A stretch of 33,620 nt of DNA from GWC2-56-14 sp043731355. Lineage in GTDB: Bacteria > Nitrospirota > UBA9217. Each line of letters starts with the position of its first letter. Positions within the stretch are counted from its first letter, which is position 1. The stretch lies in assembly GCA_043731355.1 (NCBI GenBank), contig JAYTJE010000012.1, positions 1-33,620 of the forward strand, in the 5' to 3' direction. Below, in pieces: positions 7,082 through 14,846 of the stretch. The notes under the pieces are model-generated. The model was not told the origin of the DNA. It saw nothing but the letters and a program-made list of their open reading frames with translations, and did no database searches. Both the position numbers and the translations under genes were made by a program.

Positions 7082-8344
7082 ATGGGAGCAATGAGAAGCA
7101 CGTACGAATATCTCAAAGCGGCATCGGTTGCGCACGCGAAATGGGACTATGAGGTCTCCATGAGCATCATCCACAACCGGAAGAAGATGTGGATCATGCT
7201 GCTGCTTCTTCTGCCGATCGTGGCGGTATCGTGGGTGGAGGCGGGTGGTATGCTAGGCGGAAAGACCGCCTATGCCCCGGCCTTCTATTCCGACGCAATT
7301 TTTGCGGTGTCCATCGCGGTAGGTCTGGCCGCGGGGCTCATCACCGGCTGCATCGGCGCTGGCGGCGGATTCATCATTACCCCGGCGCTCATGGCGGCGG
7401 GCGTCAAGGGCATTCTGGCGGTCGGCACCGACGTGTTCCACATTTTTGCCAAGGCTATCATGGGCACCACGGTGCACAAGAAGCTCGGCAACGTTTCCAC
7501 GAAGCTGGCTCTGGCGTTCCTGGTCGGTTCGGGCGCCGGCACCTTTATCGGCGGTTCCATCAACAGATTTTTCTATGACAAGGACCCGATCCTGTCCGAA
7601 GCGTTCATCAGCCTGGTCTATGCCATCCTGCTCGGCTTCCTCGGTTTTTATGCGATGATGGATTTCTGGAAGTCCACCAGGGAACCGGCAGCGGGCGGCG
7701 ATGCGCACGGCGATGCGCATGGCGGTTCTTCCGGCACGACCGATTTCGCACTGAAGCTCCAGAAAATGAATATTCCGCCCATGATCACCTTTGACGAAGA
7801 TTATGTCGAGGGCGGCAAGAAGATATCCGGCGTGTTTATCGCCATAGGCGGTTTGATCGTCGGCATCCTGGCCGCCATCATGGGCGTCGGCGGCGGGTTC
7901 GTCACCTTCCCCATGTTCGTGTACACCTTCGGCGTTTCCACGGCAACGACCGTGGGTACGGACATCTTTCAGATCATCTTTACCGCGGGCCTGGCCTCCA
8001 TCGCGCAGTACGCCATCTACGGCTATGTGTTCTATACCCTGGCGATCGGCATGCTGATCGGCTCGCTCATCGGCATCCAGGTCGGCGCGCTTACCACCAA
8101 AGTGGTGAAGGGCATTCAGATCCGCGGTTTCTATGCGGTCTCGATCATCGCGGGATTCATCAACCGGGCCTCCACGCTGCCGAAGAAGATGGTGGAGCTC
8201 GAATACATAGATCTGTCAAAAACCACGGTCAACGTCATCGAATCCACGGGCAACGTGATATTCTGGATCGTGGTCGCCATCTTCGGGATCTGGATCTTCA
8301 GCAAGTTCTTTGCGAACATCAAAACACTCAGGCAGGAGGCATAG
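7082..8344 (+). CDS. TauE/SafE-family sulfite/organosulfonate-type membrane permease
   Basis: ATG 7082 follows AAGGAGG (7068-7074), which is preferred over in-frame upstream starts without a ribosome site. The 420-aa integral membrane protein has the two-fold TauE/SafE repeat. Each half contains the glycine motif (GCIGAGGGFIITP near residue 92; GVGGGFVTFP near 270) followed by VGTD. A cytoplasmic N-terminal extension of about 35 residues precedes the first helix. The central loop holds GGDAHGDAHGGSSG, a small His/Asp cluster that might bind metal. Family members export or import sulfite, sulfonates or other small anions; the substrate here is unknown. The gene is the first of a three-gene operon with the protein at 8347 and a Usp at 9069. 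Confidence 0.9.
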   Translation: MGAMRSTYEYLKAASVAHAKWDYEVSMSIIHNRKKMWIMLLLLLPIVAVSWVEAGGMLGGKTAYAPAFYSDAIFAVSIAVGLAAGLITGCIGAGGGFIITPALMAAGVKGILAVGTDVFHIFAKAIMGTTVHKKLGNVSTKLALAFLVGSGAGTFIGGSINRFFYDKDPILSEAFISLVYAILLGFLGFYAMMDFWKSTREPAAGGDAHGDAHGGSSGTTDFALKLQKMNIPPMITFDEDYVEGGKKISGVFIAIGGLIVGILAAIMGVGGGFVTFPMFVYTFGVSTATTVGTDIFQIIFTAGLASIAQYAIYGYVFYTLAIGMLIGSLIGIQVGALTTKVVKGIQIRGFYAVSIIAGFINRASTLPKKMVELEYIDLSKTTVNVIESTGNVIFWIVVAIFGIWIFSKFFANIKTLRQEA

Positions 8345-8346
8345 CC

Positions 8347-9060
8347 ATGATCGTAAAAAATAAATCCACTTTTTTCACCGGAGCACTCCTGGCGTTGACG
8401 TTTGCCGGCATGCTCGCGCTTATGTTCTCGCCTGTTTTCGGCGATGGGAAAAACGGGCTCGAATACTCGGACGGCATGTTCAACAAGCTATCGAAGGGGT
8501 CGTCCTACTTTATCGCCAAAGTTACAAAGAGCAATGAAAAGTTCGCGAATACCACCATCGCGGTGAGCGTGAAGTTCGAAAAACCGGAGCAGATCGACGG
8601 CGCGGCGAAACTTCTTGCCTCAGCGGGCATGGAAGCGAAAACCGTGAATGCCGAGCTCCAGATCAACGGCAACCTCGGCGCGCTTCTGGCAAAGATCCTC
8701 CAGGATTCGGACGATATGTATAAGAACAACGGCGCGGCTGTTGCCGCCCGCTACGGAGCGGACGAAAAGAAGGTCATGGAAACCTGGCATGGCATGCTCA
8801 AGGGCGTGGACAAAGCGCTCAAGAAACAGGGCAGGATCCCGGAGGCGAAGATCGTTTCCGATGTGATGAAAAAAGCGGTTGAGCCGGCCTATAATTACTA
8901 CACGGTTGAGGCGGAGAACGTCGTGGACAAGGCCGGTATCATGACCGGGCTGCTGGTGTTCTATGTGGCTTATACCATGTGGTGGGGTTTCGCGATCTTC
9001 TATATGTTCGACGGGATCGGACTTACCATGAAAAAAGCAAAAGTTAAAAAAGAGGTATAG
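8347..9060 (+). CDS. Two-TM protein of unknown function, partner of the TauE permease
   Basis: The gene starts 2 bases after the permease stop and 8 bases before the Usp, so translation is probably coupled. The 237-aa product has one N-terminal helix (about 10-32, possibly an uncleaved signal anchor) and a C-terminal hydrophobic segment (about 195-220, GIMTGLLVFYVAYTMWWGFA) with a basic tail. The roughly 160-residue domain between them is soluble and probably extracytoplasmic. It is rich in Lys, Ala and Asn, with no cysteines and no motif I recognise. The position suggests an accessory or sensing subunit of the permease. Confidence 0.8.
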   Translation: MIVKNKSTFFTGALLALTFAGMLALMFSPVFGDGKNGLEYSDGMFNKLSKGSSYFIAKVTKSNEKFANTTIAVSVKFEKPEQIDGAAKLLASAGMEAKTVNAELQINGNLGALLAKILQDSDDMYKNNGAAVAARYGADEKKVMETWHGMLKGVDKALKKQGRIPEAKIVSDVMKKAVEPAYNYYTVEAENVVDKAGIMTGLLVFYVAYTMWWGFAIFYMFDGIGLTMKKAKVKKEV

Positions 9061-9068
9061 GAGACGAT

Positions 9069-9512
9069 ATGAAAGTACTGGTACCGGTTGACGGATCGAA
9101 ACACGCATCAGAAGGCATCAAAGTAGCGTCGCATTATGCAAAAACAAAAGAAGCGCAGCTGACGCTTATAACAGTCATCCCGTCGGTGGCGGACATCGAC
9201 CTCGAACTTTCCGCGTCAGACCGCAACCGGCTGCTCGAAAGCATGAAGAGCCGGGGCGAGGAACTGCTGGCAAAAGCGAGCGCGCAGATGAAGTCCCTGG
9301 GCGTGAGCAAGGTGAACACGGTCCTGGCAACGGCGCCCTCGCCGGCCATGGAGATCGTATCCTATGCGGAAAAGGAAAAGATCGACCTCATCGTGATCGG
9401 CAGCAGGGGACGGAGCGCGAACCAGCGCTTCCATCTCGGGAGCGTGGCGGAAAATGTGGTGCGCCACAGCCCGTCGTGCGTCTACGTGGTCCGGGAGCCA
9501 TCCTGGATATAA
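9069..9512 (+). CDS. Universal stress protein, single UspA domain
   Basis: The 147-aa protein begins MKVLVPVDGSKHASEGIKVA and carries an intact ATP-binding motif GSRGRSANQRFHLGS, with 9 residues between the second glycine and GS. It is preceded by AGGAGACG and is the last gene of the permease operon, closed by the terminator at 9523. Usp proteins encoded beside membrane transporters often gate or sense them through ATP or AMP; that role is an inference here. Confidence 0.92.
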   Translation: MKVLVPVDGSKHASEGIKVASHYAKTKEAQLTLITVIPSVADIDLELSASDRNRLLESMKSRGEELLAKASAQMKSLGVSKVNTVLATAPSPAMEIVSYAEKEKIDLIVIGSRGRSANQRFHLGSVAENVVRHSPSCVYVVREPSWI

Positions 9513-9522
9513 GGACCGACAG

Positions 9523-9561
9523 ACAGGGGTTCGGTGGAAACATCGAACCCCTGTTTCTTTT
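9523..9561 (+). terminator. Rho-independent terminator of the TauE-Usp operon
   Basis: ACAGGGGTTCG (9523-9533) pairs perfectly with CGAACCCCTGT (9544-9554), an 11-bp stem around a 10-base loop. It is followed by TTCTTTTT. Confidence 0.88.
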
Positions 9562-9576
9562 TAAACCTTCTTACGC

Positions 9577-9582
9577 TATAAT
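9577..9582 (+). promoter_or_regulatory. Perfect -10 box immediately upstream of the kinase start
   Basis: TATAAT at 9577-9582 would start transcription near 9589, two bases before the ATG at 9591. The expected -35 position is poor (TTTCTT). If used, the mRNA would be leaderless or nearly so. Confidence 0.45.
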
Positions 9583-9590
9583 GGCGCTCT

Positions 9591-11255
9591 ATGAAGATAC
9601 GGGACAAACTATTTCTCGGTTTCGGTCTGTATATTCTCCTCGCGGTCATTCTCGGTTTTTTCGCGTATAAAGAGCTTCGCATGATATCCACCAAGCTGAC
9701 CCTGGTGGAGACGGCGGACGATCTCACCAATACCATCCTCGAAGTGCGGCGGTATGAGAAAAACTTTCTCCTGTTCAAGGACCGGGAAAGCCATGCCGAA
9801 CTGCAAAAATATCTTGGCGCCCTGAAGAGCAGCATTGCGGACATGCAGTCGGAGATCGTTTTCGAGATCGGCAGCGACAATTACCGGATGATGAAGCAGG
9901 CCATAGCAGAGTACGAGCGCATCGTCATTGCCATTGCCGGGAATTTTACGTCGCAGGAAGAGCAGGAGGCAAAAGTCAGGAGGCGGGGCCGGGAGATGGA
10001 GCGGGCGGTCTCCGGCGCGGAGCTTCAGGCGCTTTTGGTGCTCCGGCGGTACGAGAAGAACGTCATGCTCTACAAGAACAAACAGGCCTACGAGGTGTTC
10101 AAACGTACCTATGATGCTTCACGGCTTGGCTCCCATCCGGAGGTCCTGCGCTATCAGGCAATGGTTGCCGGGCTCTACAGCCTGTACGAAGCGGAAAAAC
10201 TGTCCCTGGACAAAATGCGGCTGACCGCAAGGGAGATCCAGGCCTTTACGCAGAACCTCTCGAAGAAAGAACGGTCGGACATCGCGACCACGATCAAGAT
10301 GTCTATTCATCTCCAGGTTTTTGCGCTCGCGCTGGTCGTCGTTGTCGGGATCTTCATCAATATAAAACTGGCAACGAGCATTTCAACGCCGATCCGGAAC
10401 CTCCAGCGGATCACCAAAAAGATCACCCGCGGGGATTTTTCCGAAACCATCGAGGTGCACGGGCATGACGAGGTTTCTTCGCTTGCGGAATCCTTCAACC
10501 AGATGGAGGACAAGCTCGACCATGCCATGACCGCGCTTGAGGAGATCATCAAGAAGCTCCAGGAAAAGCAGGACCAGCTGGTGGAGGCGGAAAAGCTGGC
10601 CCTGGTGGGCAAACTGGCAGCGGGCATCGCGCACGAGATCAACAATCCGCTCACGTCGGTGCTCACCTTCTCGAACCTCATGCTGGAGCAGTGCCCGCCC
10701 GGCGATCCGCGGCACGAGAAGCTGAAGCTCATGGCGCGCGAGACGAACCGGGCGCGCACCATCGTCCGGCAGCTGCTCAACTTCGGGCGCGAGACCGTGA
10801 TCAAGCCCGAGATGATCAATATCAATCAGCCGGTTTCGGAGATCGCAGATTCGCTCGTTGCGCAGGATGCATTCAAGGGCATCGGGCTTGATATGAAGCT
10901 CAGCGACAACCTGCCCGAGGTCAATGCGGACCCCGCCCAGATCGGCCAGGTGGTGATGAATCTCCTGCTGAACGCCATCCACGCGATCACCCCGCCGGGA
11001 AGGATCGAGGTTGCCACGCGAAGGGCCGGCAACAACGTCGAGGTGGTGTTCAGCGACAGCGGCGCGGGCATCCCCGAGGAGAACATCCACAAGATATTCG
11101 ACCCCTTCTTTACCACCAAGGATGCGACCAAAGGGACCGGTCTCGGACTGGCAGTGAGCTACGGCATCATCAAGAAGCATGGCGGCGAGATCGAGGTCGC
11201 GAGCATTATGGGTAAAGGGTCAACTTTTATTGTGAGGCTGCCGGTCTATGGATAA
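9591..11255 (+). CDS. Membrane sensor histidine kinase (HBM-like sensor, HAMP, HisKA, HATPase)
   Basis: The 554-aa protein has TM1 at about 7-26, a helical extracytoplasmic domain (30-235), TM2 at about 241-262, HAMP (262-315) and a coiled linker. HisKA follows with H348 in GIAHEINNP, then the ATPase domain with QVVMNLLLNA, DSGAGI, FDPFFTTK and GTGLGL. The sensor domain holds two copies of one motif, RRYEKNFLLFK (53-63) and RRYEKNVMLYK (152-162). This pattern suggests a helical bimodular (HBM) sensor, a type known from receptors for organic acids. The stop overlaps the start of the response regulator by 8 bases, so the two form a cognate pair. The ligand is unknown. Confidence 0.92.
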   Translation: MKIRDKLFLGFGLYILLAVILGFFAYKELRMISTKLTLVETADDLTNTILEVRRYEKNFLLFKDRESHAELQKYLGALKSSIADMQSEIVFEIGSDNYRMMKQAIAEYERIVIAIAGNFTSQEEQEAKVRRRGREMERAVSGAELQALLVLRRYEKNVMLYKNKQAYEVFKRTYDASRLGSHPEVLRYQAMVAGLYSLYEAEKLSLDKMRLTAREIQAFTQNLSKKERSDIATTIKMSIHLQVFALALVVVVGIFINIKLATSISTPIRNLQRITKKITRGDFSETIEVHGHDEVSSLAESFNQMEDKLDHAMTALEEIIKKLQEKQDQLVEAEKLALVGKLAAGIAHEINNPLTSVLTFSNLMLEQCPPGDPRHEKLKLMARETNRARTIVRQLLNFGRETVIKPEMININQPVSEIADSLVAQDAFKGIGLDMKLSDNLPEVNADPAQIGQVVMNLLLNAIHAITPPGRIEVATRRAGNNVEVVFSDSGAGIPEENIHKIFDPFFTTKDATKGTGLGLAVSYGIIKKHGGEIEVASIMGKGSTFIVRLPVYG

Positions 11256-12639
11256 ATTCAAAGCTGTTGTTGTTGACGATGAATCAAGCGTGTGCGAGGC
11301 GGTGAAGGCTATCCTCGAGCTCGAGGGGATCGACGTGACCACCTTCACGGACAGCGTGGCAGCGGCAGAGGACATCAAAAAGAACGCCTACGACCTCATC
11401 ATCTCGGACCTGAAGATGCCGAAGATGACGGGACTCGAACTGTACGACGCAATCAAGGACACGGTCCCGGAAAGCATCTTCATCATTATTACCGCTTTCG
11501 GGACCATACCGTCGGCCGTGGACGCGGTCAAGAAAGGCGTCTACGATTATATTCCCAAGCCCTTCACCCCGGACGAGGTCCGGGCCCCGCTCCGGCGGGC
11601 GATGGAAAAACGAAAGCTGGAAAAAGAGAACATCGTCCTGCGGTCGCAGCTTGAGACCCGCTATTCCTTCCGGAACATCATCGGCAACAGCCCCGAGCTC
11701 CGCGAGACCTTCCGGGTCATGCGTCACGCTGCTTCGAGCGAGTCGAACGTGCTGGTGACCGGCGAGAGCGGGACCGGCAAGGAACTGGTCGCCCGGGCGA
11801 TCCACTCGAACAGCGTGCGGGTGCGCAGGAAGTTCGTTACCGTGAACTGCGGCGCCATTCCCGACGGACTGATCGAGTCCGAACTGTTCGGCCATGTGAA
11901 GGGTTCGTTCACCGGCGCCATCGCGGACAAGAAGGGCCTGGTGGAGGAGGCGGACAAGGGGACACTCTTTCTGGACGAGATCGGCGAGCTCTCGCCGCCC
12001 TTGCAGGTCAAGCTCCTGCGTGTGCTGCAGGAAGGCGAGTTCACGCGCATCGGCGATGTTCAGACGCGGAAGGTCAATGTGCGCGTCGTCGCCGCCACGA
12101 ACAAGGACCTGAAGAAGGCGATCATCGAAAAAATGTTCCGGGAAGATCTTTACTACCGTCTGAACGTGATCCCCATCGAGCTGCCGCCGCTCCGGAGGAG
12201 GCAGGAGGATATCCCGCTTCTCGTGAATCACTTTATTGAAAAGCACAAGACCAAGGCGCCGGAAAAGAACATCATTGGCATAGCTAAAGACGCCATGCAG
12301 ACGGTCCTGAACTATCATTTTCCGGGCAATGTGCGCGAGCTCGAGAACTCCATTGAATACGCCATCGCTTTTACCGCGGGTCCGGAGATCGAAAAGAACG
12401 ATCTGCCCAGGTATCTCCTGGAGGACCGGAAGCTGAGCCAGGACGCTCAGAAGATACCGATCATGCCGCTCAAGGACGCGAAGAGCCAGTTCGAAAAGAG
12501 CCTCATCATCGCCGCGCTCGTCGAGTCAGGTGGAAATATTTCAGAGGCCGCGCGGCTCTTGAACGTTCACCGTCAGAACCTGCAGCAAAAGGTCCGTTTG
12601 CTCGGCATCGACCTCGCATCGATCTCGCCACAGCGGTAA
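11248..12639 (+). CDS. Sigma-54-dependent response regulator, cognate partner of the kinase at 9591
   Basis: The 463-aa product has a receiver with acidic pair D10/D11, phospho-acceptor D54 in IISDLKMP and the lysine in IPKPF. The AAA+ domain has Walker A GESGTGKE, Walker B GTLFLDEIGE and an ordered set of sensor motifs. The sigma-54 contact loop reads GSFTGA instead of GAFTGA, a rare natural substitution. A Fis-type helix-turn-helix closes the protein (SGGNISEAARLLNVHRQNLQ). The gene overlaps the kinase by 8 bases. It is a close architectural relative of the regulator at 4477, sharing the HRQNLQQK/FRQQLQRK recognition helix style, so the two could recognise similar sites. Confidence 0.93.
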   Translation: MDKFKAVVVDDESSVCEAVKAILELEGIDVTTFTDSVAAAEDIKKNAYDLIISDLKMPKMTGLELYDAIKDTVPESIFIIITAFGTIPSAVDAVKKGVYDYIPKPFTPDEVRAPLRRAMEKRKLEKENIVLRSQLETRYSFRNIIGNSPELRETFRVMRHAASSESNVLVTGESGTGKELVARAIHSNSVRVRRKFVTVNCGAIPDGLIESELFGHVKGSFTGAIADKKGLVEEADKGTLFLDEIGELSPPLQVKLLRVLQEGEFTRIGDVQTRKVNVRVVAATNKDLKKAIIEKMFREDLYYRLNVIPIELPPLRRRQEDIPLLVNHFIEKHKTKAPEKNIIGIAKDAMQTVLNYHFPGNVRELENSIEYAIAFTAGPEIEKNDLPRYLLEDRKLSQDAQKIPIMPLKDAKSQFEKSLIIAALVESGGNISEAARLLNVHRQNLQQKVRLLGIDLASISPQR

Positions 12640-12705
12640 TAAGACCCACCCAATAGGTGAACGCCTTGCTTTAGATTTTATCCGCGTTAATCAGATGTTT
12701 CCGAT

Positions 12706-12975
12706 TCACCGTGTTGTTCTTTTTCTGATGTACAGTGAGAGCCCGATATACCCTCCCATAAACCCGCTCACCAGGCCGCTGATGCCGTTACCCACGGCAT
12801 TCATGGCGACAGAGTCGTAGATTTCCCCGCTCACTGCGTGCATCGACTTGGTGTTGGTCAGGCCGGGGGCGATGACATTTGCCGTCACGCCATGCGCTCC
12901 TACCTCGCTTGCGCGCGCGAGAGTGAACCCGATAATGCCGCCCTTGCTGGCGATGTACGCGGTTCCGGGTAATCA
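12706..12975 (-). pseudogene. Short-chain dehydrogenase/reductase (SDR) remnant
   Basis: Read on the minus strand, the frame gives AYIASKGGIIGFTLARASEV, then GAHGVTANVIAPGLTNT. This is the SDR catalytic YxxxK segment and the following conserved strand. The Rossmann N-terminal half is missing: a TGA lies just upstream, next to the promoter of the DUF4160 gene. After MNAVGN the frame runs into an unrelated hydrophobic tail (SGLVSGFMGGYIGLSL) in place of the usual NVDGG end. The piece cannot form an active enzyme. It was probably truncated when the neighbouring accessory genes were inserted. Confidence 0.75.
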
Positions 12976-12985
12976 TCAAAGACGC

Positions 12986-13022
12986 TTGTTAAAAGGCTTC
13001 AATGATGATACGATATTATCGT
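12986..13022 (+). promoter_or_regulatory. Promoter with overlapping palindromic operator for the DUF4160-DUF2442 pair
   Basis: TTGTTA (12986-12991), a 17-base spacer and TACGAT (13009-13014) form a reasonable sigma-70 promoter. The perfect inverted repeat ACGATA-T-TATCGT (13010-13022) covers the -10 box, as in autoregulated toxin-antitoxin operons. Confidence 0.5.
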
Positions 13023-13064
13023 TCGCCGCACGGGGCATTTACTCGATAACATCAGGAGGACAGT

Positions 13065-13331
13065 GTGCCTACAATTTCGATGTTTTACGGGATCATCATC
13101 AGGATGTATTGCTCGCCGGGTGAGCATAATCCGCCGCACATCCACGCCTACTATCAGAATAGTATGGCCATCATCGATATCCGAGCCTGCGAGATAACGG
13201 AGGGCAAGCTGCCTCCGAGGCAAACGAAGCTTGTCCTTGCATGGGCCGAAATTCACAAAGAAGAGCTGCTGGCGGACTGGAAGCTGACCTCGAAGGGTGA
13301 ACTTCCGTTCCCCATCGAACCCCTGAAGTAG
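13065..13331 (+). CDS. DUF4160 family protein, toxin-antitoxin-like pair member
   Basis: The start is GTG 13065 after AGGAGG (13054-13059). The 88-aa product matches DUF4160: MPTISMFYGIIIRMY, then HNPPHIHAYY and a RQTKLVLAWAEIHKEELLADW segment. The HxPPHIH block is the family hallmark. DUF4160 genes are commonly next to DUF2442 genes, and the pair is regarded as a putative type II toxin-antitoxin module. Which partner is toxic is not established from sequence. The DUF2442 gene begins 17 bases downstream. Confidence 0.85.
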   Translation: MPTISMFYGIIIRMYCSPGEHNPPHIHAYYQNSMAIIDIRACEITEGKLPPRQTKLVLAWAEIHKEELLADWKLTSKGELPFPIEPLK

Positions 13332-13348
13332 GAATAAGGAGGATGAAC

Positions 13349-13648
13349 ATGTACGTGCCGGTGATGAAAGTAAAGCCGTTGGACGGCTATAAGCTGCACC
13401 TTAAATTCAAGAACGGGGAGGAAAAGATTTTCGATCTTACTCCCTATCTCAACGTGGGGAAATTCGCCGAGTTGAAGGATGTAGCCATGTTCAACTCCGC
13501 AACGATCAGATTCGACAGCATTGAATGGGCAAACCATGTAGACCTTGATCCGGAGTTTCTGTATGAGCACAGCAGCGCGCTCAAGACGCGAACATCGCGC
13601 GCAAGCGAACGCGGCAAGAAAGCGCCGCGCGTAGCGGCCCGCCGCTAA
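13349..13648 (+). CDS. DUF2442 family protein, partner of DUF4160
   Basis: The ATG at 13349 is preferred to the ATG at 13343, because AAGGAGG (13336-13342) abuts the first but sits 6 bases from the second. The 99-aa product shows the DUF2442 pattern: KPLDGYKLHLKFKNGEEKIF, DLTPYL, FAELKD, and WANHVDLDPEFLYEHS. The last 25 residues are Arg/Lys-rich and atypical. They may be read-through into neighbouring non-coding DNA. It is probably co-transcribed with the DUF4160 gene. Confidence 0.82.
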   Translation: MYVPVMKVKPLDGYKLHLKFKNGEEKIFDLTPYLNVGKFAELKDVAMFNSATIRFDSIEWANHVDLDPEFLYEHSSALKTRTSRASERGKKAPRVAARR

Positions 13649-13683
13649 GAAATTCCACCGGTCTTTTGAGCCACAGTCTGACA

Positions 13684-13719
13684 TCCTCGCCCCCTGCGGA
13701 GAGGGCTGGGGTGAGGGGA
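13684..13719 (+). repeat. GC-rich dispersed repeat of the CCCTCTCCGCAGGGGGC type
   Basis: On the minus strand the text is CCCCTCACCCCAGCCCTC followed by TCCGCAGGGGGCGAGG. This word is a widespread intergenic repeat in Proteobacteria-like genomes, usually the arm of a REP-like palindrome. Only one arm is obvious here. Confidence 0.45.
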
Positions 13720-13750
13720 AACAGTTGGACCGCCACACCATACCACATTC

Positions 13751-13799
13751 GGGGACAGGTCTTGAAATATAAGAAAATGATTTCCCAAGACCTGACCCC
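13751..13799 (+). repeat. Gene-less inverted repeat related to the RAYT unit ends
   Basis: GGGGACAGGTCTTG (13751-13764) is mirrored by CAAGACCTGACCCC (13786-13799), 13 of 14 matching, around a 21-base AT-rich centre. The ends resemble those of the RAYT unit at 246-1252 (GGGTCAGACTTGAA). The element looks like a non-autonomous substrate of that transposase type. Confidence 0.65.
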
Positions 13800-13860
13800 A
13801 AAGACTTTCTGACCCCAAAGACTTTTGACCCCAAAGACTTTTTGACCCCAAAGACTTTTC
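13793..13860 (+). repeat. Four tandem copies of TGACCCCAAAGACTTT
   Basis: Units of 16-18 bases begin at 13793, 13810, 13826 and 13843 and differ only in the number of T bases and a trailing C. The first unit overlaps the right end of the inverted repeat at 13751-13799. The array looks like serial duplication of one transposase end. Confidence 0.85.
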
Positions 13861-13906
13861 AAAATCACGCCTGGCGTTAGCTCAAATCACTAAATGGGGG
13901 CTTAAA

Positions 13907-14731
13907 ATGCTCGATAGTCTTATATGTGATCGTGCTAAAAGATTGATTGAAGTGGATTTCGATAAGAGACGGAAATTATTGCCCGCAGATATTGGCCATC
14001 TCAAGGCAGATGCAGCAAGGCGTGGCATGCTGTCTTCTGGAAATACGATAATGAGTCTTTATAATATTTTTGCACGAGAACTTGAAATACGATCAGTAAT
14101 CGTTTGGCAGAATATCGTCAGGGCTCATCAGAACAATGGGGCGCAAATTGCAGATAGTCTGAGAGCTGATTTAAAGCAAGAAGTGAATAAGTATATTCTT
14201 CAAGCATTTGATGAATTGACTTTTAGTCTCCAAAGAGAGTTACAAAATCCAGGCCTGCCAAATGTCCCGCCGCAGTCTACATTAGTAGATGCAAAAAATC
14301 ATGAAATTGCGAAACATGATATTGAGATAGATCTGTATGTAGATTCTCTCGAAAAAAACGCACCTACGAAAGCACCATCGCAAAATTATAACTTCTATGG
14401 AAATATTGGTGCCGTTCAAACCGGAGCAAACGCGATTGCACATGTTTTCCAAAATTTAAGCGAAGGCGATAAATCGGCAATAAATACAGCGATACAGCAA
14501 AGCCGGACGGCTATAGAAAATTCAACGGAACTTGATGCTAATCAAAAGAGAGAAATTATCGAAATTGCAAATGAATGTGCGGTACAAATCAACAGCGAGC
14601 AGCCCAACAACACGAAGCTCCTGACGTTACTAACCATATTGGGCACTACAGTTCAATCGATTGCGTCGGCGCCAACTGCTTACAACGCCCTAAAAACAGC
14701 ATTATTGCCGCTTGGGATAACGCTTCCATAG
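13907..14731 (+). CDS. 274-aa protein of unknown function, AT-rich and probably acquired
   Basis: ATG 13907 follows a GGGGG stretch. The gene is clearly more AT-rich than its neighbours and uses codons such as AAA, ATA and GAT freely, which suggests transfer. Residues 1-125 are mostly helical (RAKRLIEVDFDKRRKLLPAD, then ELEIRSVIVWQNIVRAH). A polar linker carries NYNFYGNIGAVQTGANAIAH (about 163-182), and a helical C-terminal domain ends in a hydrophobic stretch (LLTILGTTVQSIASAPTAYN). A GNIGAVQTG-type linker occurs in some proteins of defence islands, but I cannot name the family. Neighbours are a toxin-antitoxin-like pair, transposase repeats and broken genes, so an accessory or defence role is possible but unproven. 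Confidence 0.75.
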   Translation: MLDSLICDRAKRLIEVDFDKRRKLLPADIGHLKADAARRGMLSSGNTIMSLYNIFARELEIRSVIVWQNIVRAHQNNGAQIADSLRADLKQEVNKYILQAFDELTFSLQRELQNPGLPNVPPQSTLVDAKNHEIAKHDIEIDLYVDSLEKNAPTKAPSQNYNFYGNIGAVQTGANAIAHVFQNLSEGDKSAINTAIQQSRTAIENSTELDANQKREIIEIANECAVQINSEQPNNTKLLTLLTILGTTVQSIASAPTAYNALKTALLPLGITLP

Positions 14732-14846
14732 TCCTTGAAATTACAATCAGGAGTATGAGGCTTGACGAAGAGAATATCTTTCTATGATCCAAGACAAATA
14801 CCGCTACCTCGCCACATCTTAAAATTTAGGTCAATTTTTTGAGCTG

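Noticed and set aside
11284..12318. Long minus-strand open frame (344 codons)
   Set aside because: It is a shadow of the response regulator at 11248, with His/Arg/Leu-rich text and no recognisable motif.
13793..13860. Possible CRISPR array
   Set aside because: The units are directly adjacent with no spacers, and no cas gene is present.
13581..13868. Minus-strand frames with repeated SLWGQKVFGV text
   Set aside because: They are translations of the TGACCCCAAAGACTTT tandem repeat, not protein genes.
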